This document shows positions 54,714 to 62,950 of a stretch of DNA of 64,000 nucleotides, piece after piece. The position numbers and the translations under genes were made by a program. Location: contig CBDCGS010000010.1 in the NCBI GenBank assembly GCA_965216915.1, positions 620,001 through 684,000 on the forward strand, read 5' to 3'. The stretch comes from CBDCGS01 sp965216915. GTDB lineage: Bacteria > Pseudomonadota > Alphaproteobacteria > UBA828. Numbering within the stretch: position 1 is the stretch's first letter; each line of letters starts with the position of its first letter. Under the pieces are notes generated by a model. That model was not told the origin of the DNA, did no database searches, and was given only the letters and a program-made list of their open reading frames with translations.

Positions 54714-54953
54714 CCGGAGCCGGTCGCCGCCCTCGACGCCGGCACCTCCGCACACGAGGCCATCGCCAGCGTCGCTGACGCACACACAATTCGCCCAGAC
54801 CCCGCCGCGCTGCCCAAGCCGCGGTTCCTCCGCACGGCGGCCGCCGCCGGCCCGCTCGACCCGGCGGCGCTGAGGCAAGCACGCCTTGGCGCCACGCAGG
54901 CGTTCGCCGCCGGCCACATCACACTCGCTGCCTGGCGCGAAGAGCTCGCGCGC

Positions 54954-56366
54954 GTGCGGGCGCACGAAGGCGCTGCCGCGGAGGCCGCCGACGGCTCCGT
55001 CGAGAAACTCAGTGGTGACGCCCGGGCAGGAGCACCCAAGGCGCCCGACAAACCGGCGGAGGCCACACCGCGCGCAGGGAGGACGACCGCCACCGATCCC
55101 TACCTTGCAATCGGCGTCGCGGCCGTCGTCCACCGAAATACTCCGCCGGCACCGCTCCCCGATGATGACGATGCGACCGCGGCCTATGCCGCGGCGGCGC
55201 ACGCGCGCACCGAACAGATCGAAACCGTCGAGGCGATCGGCACGGTCGTCGACGCGCTGCCCGCGGAGGCGCGCGAGGGCCTCGCCGCCATCGTCGAAGA
55301 GGCCCGCGCCGCGGCCCCGGAGAGCATCGCGCCCGACGGGACAGGCGAGATCCAGCTCGCGCAGGCGCCGCTCGTCATCCCCCCGCCGACCATCCCGGGG
55401 GCCACACCGTTCGGCGCAGCGCCTGTCCCAGTCCTGACACCCGACGAGCTCGACCACATGGGCAGGGAGATAGAGGAGGCCGTGCGGGCCGCCGCGCCTC
55501 ACATGCGCCCCGGAGCTTTGGGGGCCGCCGGAACCTCTCTCCGCGTCCTCGGCGATCTCCTCGGCGTCATCGATCCGCTGCCAGCCGATCAAGGCGACGA
55601 GGACAAAGACAAAAACAAGGACAAAGACAAGGACACGGACAAAGACAAAGACCAGGACGCCACCGACGGAGCGTCGTCCAACGAAACGCCGCCGCGGCCT
55701 AAAGAGCCGACGCCGCTCACACCCAAAGAGCCGACGCCGCTCACACCCAAAGAGCCGGTTCCCGTCGGGACTGAGGATGATGAGCCAGAGGCTTCACCCG
55801 AGCGGGAAGCGTTTCGCGCTGCCGAACGTCTCTACGAACTCGCCACGCGCGCCTGGACAAGGGACATGACTGTGTTCCGACGGTTCGGTATCTACAACGT
55901 CGCCGCGCTTCGGCGGACCGTCCAAGCCATTCGCGAAAACCCTGACCAGGTGCGCCAGCTCGCCGACGGCCGCACCGTAAGCATCAGGCTGACGGAGGAG
56001 AACAAAGGCCTCCTCGTGGTCGACGACAAAGACGATGACGTCCACGGCGGGGATGTTTTCTACAGCAAGGATATTCCCGGCGATCTAAAGGATGATAGAC
56101 TTCATATTACGCCGAGTGGCCGAGCGGCGGCGAAGCCCGTCGTCAAGAAGCCGCCCAGGAAAAAGATCCCGGTATCGGGGAGAAGCGCAAAGGAAAAGGC
56201 GAATGACCCGCCAAGCTGGGCGAGGGGGTTCCGCCCCAACGTGGGACAGTCAGGTGCCGACTTTGCGGCGGAACTGATGGATGCTAAGTACGGAAAAGGA
56301 AATTATCGAAAAGGCCCCGCATCCCAGTACGCGCGAATAAAAAAATGGGCCGAAAGAGCTTTCTAA
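54954..56366 (+). CDS. Unit H: partial copy with WARG/KYGKGNY-type toxin
   Basis: 470 residues are open from GTG 54954, but matching sequence in the same frame begins at 54726, right after immunity gene G, so the start is artificial. After the core shared with unit D come a Lys/Asp-rich linker, a short Pro repeat, one adaptor-type domain (about 296-372: VFRRFGIYNVAALRRTVQAI, DGRTVSIRLTEENKGLLVVD) and a compact 53-residue end: PPSWARGFRPNVGQSGADFA, MDAKYGKGNYRKGP, IKKWAERAF. This last module is familiar from Rhs/CDI toxin C-termini. Its usual partner type follows. Confidence 0.8.
   Translation: MRAHEGAAAEAADGSVEKLSGDARAGAPKAPDKPAEATPRAGRTTATDPYLAIGVAAVVHRNTPPAPLPDDDDATAAYAAAAHARTEQIETVEAIGTVVDALPAEAREGLAAIVEEARAAAPESIAPDGTGEIQLAQAPLVIPPPTIPGATPFGAAPVPVLTPDELDHMGREIEEAVRAAAPHMRPGALGAAGTSLRVLGDLLGVIDPLPADQGDEDKDKNKDKDKDTDKDKDQDATDGASSNETPPRPKEPTPLTPKEPTPLTPKEPVPVGTEDDEPEASPEREAFRAAERLYELATRAWTRDMTVFRRFGIYNVAALRRTVQAIRENPDQVRQLADGRTVSIRLTEENKGLLVVDDKDDDVHGGDVFYSKDIPGDLKDDRLHITPSGRAAAKPVVKKPPRKKIPVSGRSAKEKANDPPSWARGFRPNVGQSGADFAAELMDAKYGKGNYRKGPASQYARIKKWAERAF
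55701..55757 (+). repeat. 24-bp tandem repeat (PKEPTPLT)
   Basis: Two exact copies of AAAGAGCCGACGCCGCTCAC + ACCC and the start of a third encode repeated KEPTPLTP in the linker of unit H. Just upstream (55606-55661) is a Lys/Asp/Asn codon repeat. Both are likely flexible linkers formed by slippage. Confidence 0.85.
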
Positions 56367-56396
56367 GATCCACCAGACTCGAAATAGGGGGTCGAC

Positions 56397-56612
56397 ATGG
56401 AAAACCTATACATAGTGCAGCACGAATATGAAAACAACAAAGGTTGCGAGGTGGTTCGGTTAATCGGACTCTATTCAACCAAAGAAAAAGCCGAAAAGGC
56501 ACTGGAGAGCGTGCGAAATCAACATGGTTTTCGCGATTACCCGTCGGGTTTTTATCTGGAACGTATCCAGCTCGATGAAGACTCTTGGCGAGAAGGATTC
56601 GTGCGGATGTAG
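56397..56612 (+). CDS. Candidate immunity protein H1
   Basis: This 71-aa protein begins MENLYIVQHEYENNKGCEVV and contains GFRDYPSGFYLE and WREGFV. The set HEYE...LIGLYST, GF.DYP.GF and W.EGF is a recurrent small protein found after toxins of the WARG/KYGxGNY type. It lies 30 bases after unit H. It is paralogous to the next gene. Confidence 0.82.
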   Translation: MENLYIVQHEYENNKGCEVVRLIGLYSTKEKAEKALESVRNQHGFRDYPSGFYLERIQLDEDSWREGFVRM

Positions 56613-56660
56613 CTGTACCGAAACAGAGATCGCGAGGCCGCAAGAAACGGAGAGCGAATA

Positions 56661-56876
56661 ATGAACATCGTTTACACGCTAGAGCACAAGTACGATAGGG
56701 AAAACGGGTGCGAAGAGGTTAAATTTATCGGCGTCTATTCGGATAGGGCCGGCGCCGAAAAAACGATCGAAAAATTGAAGGACCAACCGGGCTTCCGCGA
56801 CTATCCCTCGGGATTCCACCTGGAAGAGACGCCAATCGATGTAGTGTTTTGGACCGAAGGATTTGTGCCGGACTAG
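56661..56876 (+). CDS. Candidate immunity protein H2 (tandem paralog)
   Basis: This 71-aa protein is a clear paralog of H1: FIGVYSDRAGAEKTIEKLKD, GFRDYPSGFHLE and WTEGFV. A ribosome site GGAGAG precedes ATG 56661. A second immunity variant beside one toxin may protect against a related toxin of a competitor, or be left from a lost cassette. Confidence 0.8.
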   Translation: MNIVYTLEHKYDRENGCEEVKFIGVYSDRAGAEKTIEKLKDQPGFRDYPSGFHLEETPIDVVFWTEGFVPD

Positions 56877-57075
56877 GCGCCACGAGATGCACCTTCGGGG
56901 CCGATCGAATCGGTAACGGCGCACGGCAAAAACAACCGATTGACCGTTTTGCCGCGGCCCATACCTCCCTTCGCTGTGCACGCTGAGTGAGGCCGGCGGC
57001 GCAACGCGCCCGACCATATAAACGCCGCCACCGCGCAGCAATCCGCCCAAGCCTCCCTTCATCCCGCCTCACCTG

Positions 57076-57840
57076 TTGTCGGAGGACGATGACCAGTCCG
57101 GCCCATCCCCCGCGCCGATCGTCGGTTCAGTGGCGCAGCAGCGCGATGCGTTGGTGGCGCAAGTGTGGGGAGACTACCGGGACGTGCTTGCGCGGTTCGG
57201 CATCGAAAACGAGGCCGACCTCGGTATCGCCATCGAGGACGTGGAAAAGACCCCGCATGTCATGCGGGGGCTTCCGGATGGGCGCATCGTCTCCGGCCAG
57301 TTCCTCGACGGACGCAAGGGCATCGTCGTCATCAAAGACGAGCAAGGGAGCATCCGTGCGTTCAATAGCGAAGACATCACCGACGAGGAGCCCAAGCCCG
57401 CACCTGTCTCGGTGCCGGCGCGGGATGGTGCGGACGATTTTCCGGGGATCGCAAAAGGGATCCTCCGATCCGAAGGTAACGGGGCCTGGGTTTCGCGTGG
57501 TGGCCTTCGCTACACCTCTGATGACAAGATATTTGGCAACCGCGTTCGTCACGTCCTCTATCACGCGAGTGACGACCCCGAACGCAAGCGCCCTCACGGA
57601 GTATTTGATGCGGGCAGAAGCGGTGCCCTGGGGGTCGTTGACGAAGCATGGGCGATCGCTCAGGGTGGTGGCCATCGCGTTGCGATATCGACCCAAGGGG
57701 CTAAAACGATCTATACCGTTGATATGAGGCGCCGCGTGGGGTACGTGGGCGGCCAACCCGGCGCCGCTGCCGGACACGCCGCCGCTTCGCACGTGCGCTC
57801 AATCCTTAAGGGGCACGATGTGATCACCGCTTATCCATAG
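57076..57840 (+). CDS. Unit I: partial copy with EndoU-like C-terminal toxin
   Basis: 254 residues are open from TTG 57076; homology to unit F starts earlier, at about 57024, so the start is artificial. The adaptor domain (about 37-112) leads to a module of about 110 residues: GNRVRHVLYHASDDPERKRP, HGVFDAGRSGALGVVDEAWA, YTVDMRRRVGYVGGQPGA and VITAYP. The HxxxH, HxVF, DEAW and final TAYP pattern is common in bacterial toxin C-termini of the EndoU/BECR fold. A small zinc-ribbon-like gene follows after 12 bases. Confidence 0.75.
   Translation: MSEDDDQSGPSPAPIVGSVAQQRDALVAQVWGDYRDVLARFGIENEADLGIAIEDVEKTPHVMRGLPDGRIVSGQFLDGRKGIVVIKDEQGSIRAFNSEDITDEEPKPAPVSVPARDGADDFPGIAKGILRSEGNGAWVSRGGLRYTSDDKIFGNRVRHVLYHASDDPERKRPHGVFDAGRSGALGVVDEAWAIAQGGGHRVAISTQGAKTIYTVDMRRRVGYVGGQPGAAAGHAAASHVRSILKGHDVITAYP
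57184..57410 (+). repeat. 227-bp adaptor block, copy 3 (unit I)
   Basis: Gapless match to 43174-43400 and 52088-52314, here leading into the EndoU-like module. Confidence 0.9.
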
Positions 57841-57852
57841 AAGCAAAATAGA

Positions 57853-58173
57853 ATGTTTTTTATTGAAGACGAAGATTGTCCGATTTGTCTTACCGGTGGA
57901 CGCGGCTTCCTGCTTGGCAGCGACCACAAGACCATTGTCATCATGTGCGACGAATGCGAAGCCATGTGGCTCGATCCGCGGAACCTCGACGTGGCCGAGA
58001 TTGTCGACGTCGAGCCGCCCGAATTTCTGCTGCCTGATGGTTCCTGTTCTGTCGCGATGCCGAAGGCACGATGGGCGACGCGCGAAGAAATCGACGCAAT
58101 TGGCTGGGGGCACCTGATTGGCAGCGAAGGCAAAGGTGCAGGCGAAGGAGAATTTCGTCTGGAGCGACAGTGA
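57853..58173 (+). CDS. Candidate immunity protein I (zinc-ribbon-like)
   Basis: This 106-aa protein has CPIC near residue 9 and CDEC near 32, a likely zinc site, followed by EAMWLDPRNL and an acidic domain. Small proteins with this CPxC...MCDEC.A.W pattern are regular neighbours of the toxin type ending unit I. The spacing of 12 bases fits a toxin-immunity pair. Confidence 0.75.
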   Translation: MFFIEDEDCPICLTGGRGFLLGSDHKTIVIMCDECEAMWLDPRNLDVAEIVDVEPPEFLLPDGSCSVAMPKARWATREEIDAIGWGHLIGSEGKGAGEGEFRLERQ

Positions 58174-58289
58174 CGGACCATCAACCGCCTCAGGCCTTGG
58201 GCGAACCCAGGGAATTTTTCCGCATTGTCTGGCGTGTTCACAAAGGCAGGGCGGTGAGGTGAAGGCGAATTGGACAGGAGAAGAGGGCG

Positions 58290-58670
58290 ATGATACAAAA
58301 GGAGGTAGTTGTTTCACCAGACCATCCGATATTGTTTATTGAAGACATGGGAAATAATGACGTCACGGTCCCGGAACATAATCCAAACTATCCGGTATCA
58401 TCAAATGAAAATTGCATTTCATTTGATATATTGTCTTATGTGGATGGAGAAACATATGTAAAACTTGTCGATCATGAGAATTTTTCGGAAAAAATAACGC
58501 ACGAGAAGGTATTTTTTGGAGATATAAGAACTCCCGAAAAAAAATTATGCATTGCTACCGCGGAGAACAAGGTTGTTTTGAAAACACATGTGGGAAATAC
58601 GATAACAAGTCTGCGTATCTGGGTCGACGAAAAGAAAAATCCCTCTAGTGTTGTCATCGAGGTAGTTTAG
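58290..58670 (+). CDS. Orphan candidate immunity protein J
   Basis: This 126-aa protein comes from a markedly AT-rich gene. It is beta-rich (ISFDILSYVDGETYVKLVDH, KLCIATAENKVVLKTHVGNT). No toxin fragment was recognised directly upstream; the preceding 116 bases are the trailer of gene I. Base composition and position suggest an immunity gene whose toxin has been lost, but this is inference. Confidence 0.55.
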   Translation: MIQKEVVVSPDHPILFIEDMGNNDVTVPEHNPNYPVSSNENCISFDILSYVDGETYVKLVDHENFSEKITHEKVFFGDIRTPEKKLCIATAENKVVLKTHVGNTITSLRIWVDEKKNPSSVVIEVV

Positions 58671-58682
58671 GCGTCCAAGAAA

Positions 58683-59000
58683 TGATTCGCCGCCGCCCGC
58701 CGCGCGCGCCGCGACGCTCGGTGCGCTGGGCCTCGGCCATCTCACCGATGTGCGCCACGGCGCGCGCCGGGCCCGCGCGCGGCGCCTCGGCGATCAGGCA
58801 GGCCAGGCCCTCAACAATCTCGCTACGGGCGCCGGCACCAGTGCTAACTCCGCGGCGCGGCGAAACCCCGAGCGGAGCGCGCGCGGCCTGATCGTGGGGC
58901 TCGGCGCGAGCGGGGTGTTGGGGGCCGGCGAGGCGGCGGCGCTCGAGACGCGCGTCCGCGAGACCGTGGTGCGAACGGCGGGTTCTGGCGGCATCGCGCC
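58683..59000 (+). pseudogene. Unit K: core fragment at the right end of the array
   Basis: This is a diverged copy of the unit A helical core, ARAATLGALGLGHLTDV-like through RARARRLGDQAGQALNNLAT to ALETRVRETVVRT, without start or toxin end. Substitutions are more frequent than in units A and C, so it is older. It marks the right border of the array. Confidence 0.75.
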
Positions 59001-59432
59001 CGGACTTGTCGGCCGCGGGCCGCGCCTAGAGCGAGATCGCGGGCAGATGGCAGCACCAGCGACGACACATTTGCGTCAATTCCCGTGAGATAGCGTGTTC
59101 GCGCGCGCACAGGCGGGCGCGACATGCTCTAACGTGCCCGTGCGAAACGCCGACGGCGGCCGCTTTCCCATGCCGGCGCCTCGTGAACCGCGGCCGGCCG
59201 TTTCCGTCGCTCGTCGCCGGCACACGCTCGCACATAGGAATCGAATTTCCCACCGCTGGCTCCCGCGCGGAGGCGCGCGCCCCGGCGGTGGCTCGCGAGA
59301 GCTCTCTCGCGCCCCGCGTCGATCCAGCTTCGCCCCGCGCGTGCCACGTATGCCGCGCCCGGCGGCGTCGGATCGGCCGGCTCCCGCCGGGCTCCCTGCA
59401 TCTCTCAACTCAACCATCGCAGGTGAACCACG
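59001..59432. other. Leader region before the capsid gene
   Basis: About 430 GC-rich bases with no supported gene. The array homology ends near 59000. The last 50 bases contain a CAGGTGAACCACG ribosome-site region before the capsid ATG. No clear promoter hexamers were found, and no remnant of an insertion sequence was seen. Confidence 0.4.
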
Positions 59433-60272
59433 ATGTCTTCCACAGTCGCACAAAGTTTCGTGAAACAGTATGAGGACGACATCCACGACGCCTTCCAGCG
59501 CCGTGGCTCGTTCCTCCTCCACACCGTCCGGCACAAGGACAAGGTCAAAGGCGCCTCGACGACGTTCCAGAAGATCGGCGTCGGCGCGGCCTCGACCAAG
59601 GCTCGCCACGGCATCGTCACGCCCATGAACCAAACCCATGAGGCGGTGGAGTGCACGCTCGCCGACTTCTACGCGGGCGATTGGGTCGACGATCTGGACG
59701 AGGCCAAGGTCAACCATGACGAGCGCCGGGCGATCGCCGACGGCGGCGCCTGGGCGCTCGGGCGCAAGGCCGACGACCAGATCATCACCGCGCTCGGCGG
59801 CACGAGCAACGAGCTTGCGAGTGGCATTCACGGCGCGTTGACGCGCGCGCTCTTGCTCGAGATGGCGGAGACGCTCGACGACAACGACGTGCCGAATGAC
59901 GGCCATCGCTGGGGCCTGCTCACGCCGCGCGCGTGGGCGATCGCCATGACCATCGACGAGTTCGCCTCCGGTGATTTCGTCGGCGATCAGCCCTTCATGA
60001 AGGGAGCAAACCCGCGCACCTGGCTCGGCATCAACTGGATGATGCACACCGGCCTCCCCAACAAAGGCACCAACACCGCCGATTGCTTCGCCTACCACCG
60101 CAACGCGGTGGGCTATGCGAGCAACAAGGGGATCGACGTCGCCGTGCAGTTCCACAACGACCACGACGCCTGGTTCGTGAACGCCAAGATGTCGGGCGCG
60201 GGCTGCCTCATCGATGAGAACGGCGTGGTCAAGCTGCCACACGACGACACCGCGACCATCCCGAGCGCCTAA
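59433..60272 (+). CDS. Phage major capsid protein
   Basis: This 279-aa protein has the layout of podoviral capsid proteins: VKQYEDDIHDAFQRRGSFLL, the conserved GRKADDQIITALGGTSNELA, and RAWAIAMTIDEFASGDFVGD followed by QPFMKGANPRTWLGINWMMH. It probably adopts the HK97 fold. It is placed 23 kb after the second scaffold-like gene and behind the toxin array, not directly after scaffold as is usual. It is followed by a small decoration-type gene and a strong terminator, which fits high expression. Confidence 0.87.
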   Translation: MSSTVAQSFVKQYEDDIHDAFQRRGSFLLHTVRHKDKVKGASTTFQKIGVGAASTKARHGIVTPMNQTHEAVECTLADFYAGDWVDDLDEAKVNHDERRAIADGGAWALGRKADDQIITALGGTSNELASGIHGALTRALLLEMAETLDDNDVPNDGHRWGLLTPRAWAIAMTIDEFASGDFVGDQPFMKGANPRTWLGINWMMHTGLPNKGTNTADCFAYHRNAVGYASNKGIDVAVQFHNDHDAWFVNAKMSGAGCLIDENGVVKLPHDDTATIPSA

Positions 60273-60292
60273 GCGAGAAGGAGAGAGACACC

Positions 60293-60538
60293 ATGGCATT
60301 CGACGCCACCACCATGATCCTGATCGGCCAAGGCGCCGGCAACAACGTCTACTACTACCGGACCAACGACACGGCGACCGTGGTCGACGCGGCGAACTAT
60401 TTCGACGGGTTCGCGGCGCAGCTCCGCGCCGGCGACCTGATCCTCGTCGCGGGCGACATGGACGGGACGCAAAGCGCGGATCTCTTCGTCGTTTCGTCGG
60501 TCTCCGGCACGACGGTCAACGTGACCAACGGGACCTAG
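60293..60538 (+). CDS. Small capsid-associated phage protein
   Basis: This 81-aa beta-rich protein (MILIGQGAGNNVYYYRTND, AAQLRAGDLILVAGDMDGTQ) has an AGGAGAG ribosome site. It is co-transcribed with the capsid gene and ends 33 bases before the terminator. Head decoration or completion is plausible; no family is firm. Confidence 0.7.
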   Translation: MAFDATTMILIGQGAGNNVYYYRTNDTATVVDAANYFDGFAAQLRAGDLILVAGDMDGTQSADLFVVSSVSGTTVNVTNGT

Positions 60539-60570
60539 CGGTCCACCGGCCGACGACACCGGCCAGCGAA

Positions 60571-60605
60571 GGCCCGGGCGCGACGCCAGCGCCCGGGCCT
60601 TTTTC
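60571..60605 (+). terminator. Strong intrinsic terminator after the capsid operon
   Basis: A perfect 11-bp GC stem (GGCCCGGGCGC with GCGCCCGGGCC) and a 7-base loop are followed by TTTTTC. It separates the capsid unit from the gene at 60644. Confidence 0.93.
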
Positions 60606-60643
60606 ATTTCAACGTTCGGCAGCGAGAACGGGGATACGAGCCC

Positions 60644-62245
60644 ATGGCGCAGACCAATATCGAGGATGCCGCGGACGCACGTGGCGCGAAACCGAGCGCG
60701 CATCATCGCCGGCTGCGCGGCCTCTGGCGGCCGCCCGCACACCACCTGGTGCCGGAGGCGTCGATGCCGGCGGCGGCCGACGAGGCTGCCGAGCTCGACC
60801 ACGCCCGGGCCACGCTCTGGGGCGTGCTGCGCGCCTTCGAGGCCGGCTTGGCGGCCTTGCAGGAGCGCCCGGCGCGCCCGCGCCCTCGCGCCGCGCCGCC
60901 CCCTGACCTTGGCACACCGTTCCGCGCCGGTGCCGCGCTGCCGCGCGCCTTCGCGCTACTCGCCGCCGGCCGCGACGCCGATCATGGCGCCGATCTCATG
61001 GCGGCAGCCGCACGGCACGCCGCCGCGTTCGCCGCGGCAGATGCGAGGGCGGACGACGCCGGCTCCTTGTCCGCGCTTCTCGCGCGCACACCGGCCACGG
61101 CTGGCCCCGTGACGGGTGACGCGTTCGTCGATGTCGACCGGCTCATGCGCGTGCCGGCCCGCCATCCGGCGCTCAGGGTGTTGCGGCCGATCCTGAGCGC
61201 GCCCGACCAGCTCGCCAAGCACACGCCGAGCGATGCCGGCCTGGCCCGCGCCAAGGCGCGCGTGCGGGCGGAGATGACGCGTGGCGGCGCGCACCTCGAT
61301 GCCGCGTTCGGGCGGCTCGGCCTCGCCGCGCTGACACTCGCACTCGGCGCGGAGCACGCCGCCGCCGGGCGTCTCGTCGAAGACCGGCCTCCGGCCGCGG
61401 CGCACCACGGGGTGGATGCCGCCGATATCCGTTTGGTTGACGAGACCGGCCGCGCGGCGCCGCTCAACGGCGACGATCCGGTCGACCGCGCCCTGGCGCT
61501 CGCGACCGCGCTGGCGCACACGGCCGGTGCGGCGGACCCCGCCGAGATGGAGGCGCTCGCCGTCGCTGCCACGCTGGCGCTCGCCGAGGTGGCGGCGCGG
61601 CGCTCATTCCTCGCACGCCTCGCGCGCCGCCTCGACAGGGCGCGCGATGTCACGGCACCCGAAGCGGCGACGCTTGCGATTCCACCCGAGGTCGCGGCGC
61701 GCACGCGAGAGGGCGTCGCGGCGGCGCTTCAGCTTTGCGCGGCATGCCGGGCAGAGCTGCCTGGGCTCGGTGCCGAGCGCCCGGCGGTGCACAACCTCTG
61801 GGGCGTACCGGTGCGCCTCCCGGTCGGCCTCGGGCCCGACACGATGGCGCCGACCTTTGTCGATGGCGCGGCGGACGCCGCGCCGGACACTCTGACCCGC
61901 GAGCTCGCGCGCCTCGGCCAGCCCATCCGCCTGCCGCGCGACGTTCTGCCGCATGCCGCGGGCCCGGTGCGCCTGCGTCCGGCGGAGCACGCGCGCCTTT
62001 GCGCGATCGAAGGCGGCGAGCTCACCCACGAGGGCCGGACACTTCGCGCCGCCCTCGAACGCATCGTCGCGGGCCACGATGAGGATCTGTCGCCGGTCTA
62101 TGCGGAGGCCGATGACGCGGGCAAGGCCGCGATCCTCGGCGATGTCGCGGCGCGCTATCGCCAGCATGCCCGCACCCGGCTGCTTGCCGAATTCCCGAGC
62201 CTGCTGGCCGAGACCGGCGACCACCTGCGCCCGGCAATCGCTTGA
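60644..62245 (+). CDS. Large phage protein of unknown function
   Basis: This 533-aa, Ala-rich and mostly helical protein has a more conserved-looking C-terminal third: NLWGVPVRLPVGLGPDTMAP, LGQPIRLPRDVLPHAAGPVR, and ARYRQHARTRLLAEFPSLLA. It lies between the capsid terminator and the fibre gene, a position of virion or ejection proteins in podoviruses. No signal peptide or catalytic motif was recognised. Confidence 0.75.
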   Translation: MAQTNIEDAADARGAKPSAHHRRLRGLWRPPAHHLVPEASMPAAADEAAELDHARATLWGVLRAFEAGLAALQERPARPRPRAAPPPDLGTPFRAGAALPRAFALLAAGRDADHGADLMAAAARHAAAFAAADARADDAGSLSALLARTPATAGPVTGDAFVDVDRLMRVPARHPALRVLRPILSAPDQLAKHTPSDAGLARAKARVRAEMTRGGAHLDAAFGRLGLAALTLALGAEHAAAGRLVEDRPPAAAHHGVDAADIRLVDETGRAAPLNGDDPVDRALALATALAHTAGAADPAEMEALAVAATLALAEVAARRSFLARLARRLDRARDVTAPEAATLAIPPEVAARTREGVAAALQLCAACRAELPGLGAERPAVHNLWGVPVRLPVGLGPDTMAPTFVDGAADAAPDTLTRELARLGQPIRLPRDVLPHAAGPVRLRPAEHARLCAIEGGELTHEGRTLRAALERIVAGHDEDLSPVYAEADDAGKAAILGDVAARYRQHARTRLLAEFPSLLAETGDHLRPAIA

Positions 62246-62299
62246 GCCCGCAACACCCACGCGCCCGGCGCACGCGCACACACAAGGAAGAGGGACGAG

Positions 62300-62950
62300 A
62301 TGACGGTTTCATCGACGACCGCGAGGGTTTCTTACGCCGGCAGCCCGCCGACCGTGGCCTTCTCGACGAGCTTCACCTTTCTCGACAACGGTCATGTCGA
62401 GGCGGTGCTTCGCGATGCCAACGGCGCCGAGACGCTTTGGCTCGAAGGCACCGACTACACGCTCACCGGCGCAGGCACCGGCGCGGCGGGCACGTTGACC
62501 GCGACGACCGCGCCGGCGAGCGGTGAGACACTGGTGATCATGCTCGCGGTGCCCGAGCTGCAGCCGACCGATCTGCCGACGGGCGGCACGTTTCCGTCCA
62601 CCGCGGTGGAGGAGATGGGCGACCGCCTGGTGCAGATGGTGCTGGCCCATTCGCGCGAGATCTCTGATGTGGTGCGCACCGCCACCGTCTCGACGAGCGC
62701 GGTGGCCATCGCGAGCGAGCTCGCGCCTGCGGCGCTCGTGCTGGTCTATGGCCAGGACGCGTCCACGGCGTTCCTGGATCTGGTGCTGTTCGGCTTCAAC
62801 GCGACGCCGAGCACACAGGCGAGCTTCAGCGCCAACGGCAGCCCGGTGGGCCGCACCTACACACGCTCCGGCACGGGTACTCTGGAGCTCGCGATGGCGA
62901 GCGGCACCGTCGCGGTGCACACCAAGGCCGTGCGGTTGACGATCGCATGA
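62300..62950 (+). CDS. T7-type tail fibre N-terminal-like protein
   Basis: This 216-aa protein has a first half that follows the gp17 N-terminal attachment pattern: FSTSFTFLDNGHVEAVLRDA, LWLEGTDYTLTGAGT, then TLTATTAPASGETLVI and MGDRLVQMVLAHSREI. Only a short beta-rich C-terminal part follows, so it lacks a long fibre shaft. It could anchor a separate receptor-binding protein. It overlaps the next gene by four bases. Confidence 0.82.
   Translation: MTVSSTTARVSYAGSPPTVAFSTSFTFLDNGHVEAVLRDANGAETLWLEGTDYTLTGAGTGAAGTLTATTAPASGETLVIMLAVPELQPTDLPTGGTFPSTAVEEMGDRLVQMVLAHSREISDVVRTATVSTSAVAIASELAPAALVLVYGQDASTAFLDLVLFGFNATPSTQASFSANGSPVGRTYTRSGTGTLELAMASGTVAVHTKAVRLTIA

Noticed and set aside
55600..55760. 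Repeats in unit H considered as a CRISPR or regulatory array
   Set aside because: Too short, contiguous without spacers, and in frame as Lys/Asp and PKEPTPLT codon repeats.
58118..58342. 74-aa open frame between genes I and J
   Set aside because: Overlaps both supported genes in another frame and shows no motif.
42060..58670. Annotating every small AT-rich gene as a named immunity family
   Set aside because: Only position, composition and mutual similarity support the role; apart from resemblance of H1/H2 and I to common toxin-linked small proteins, no family name can be defended without a search.
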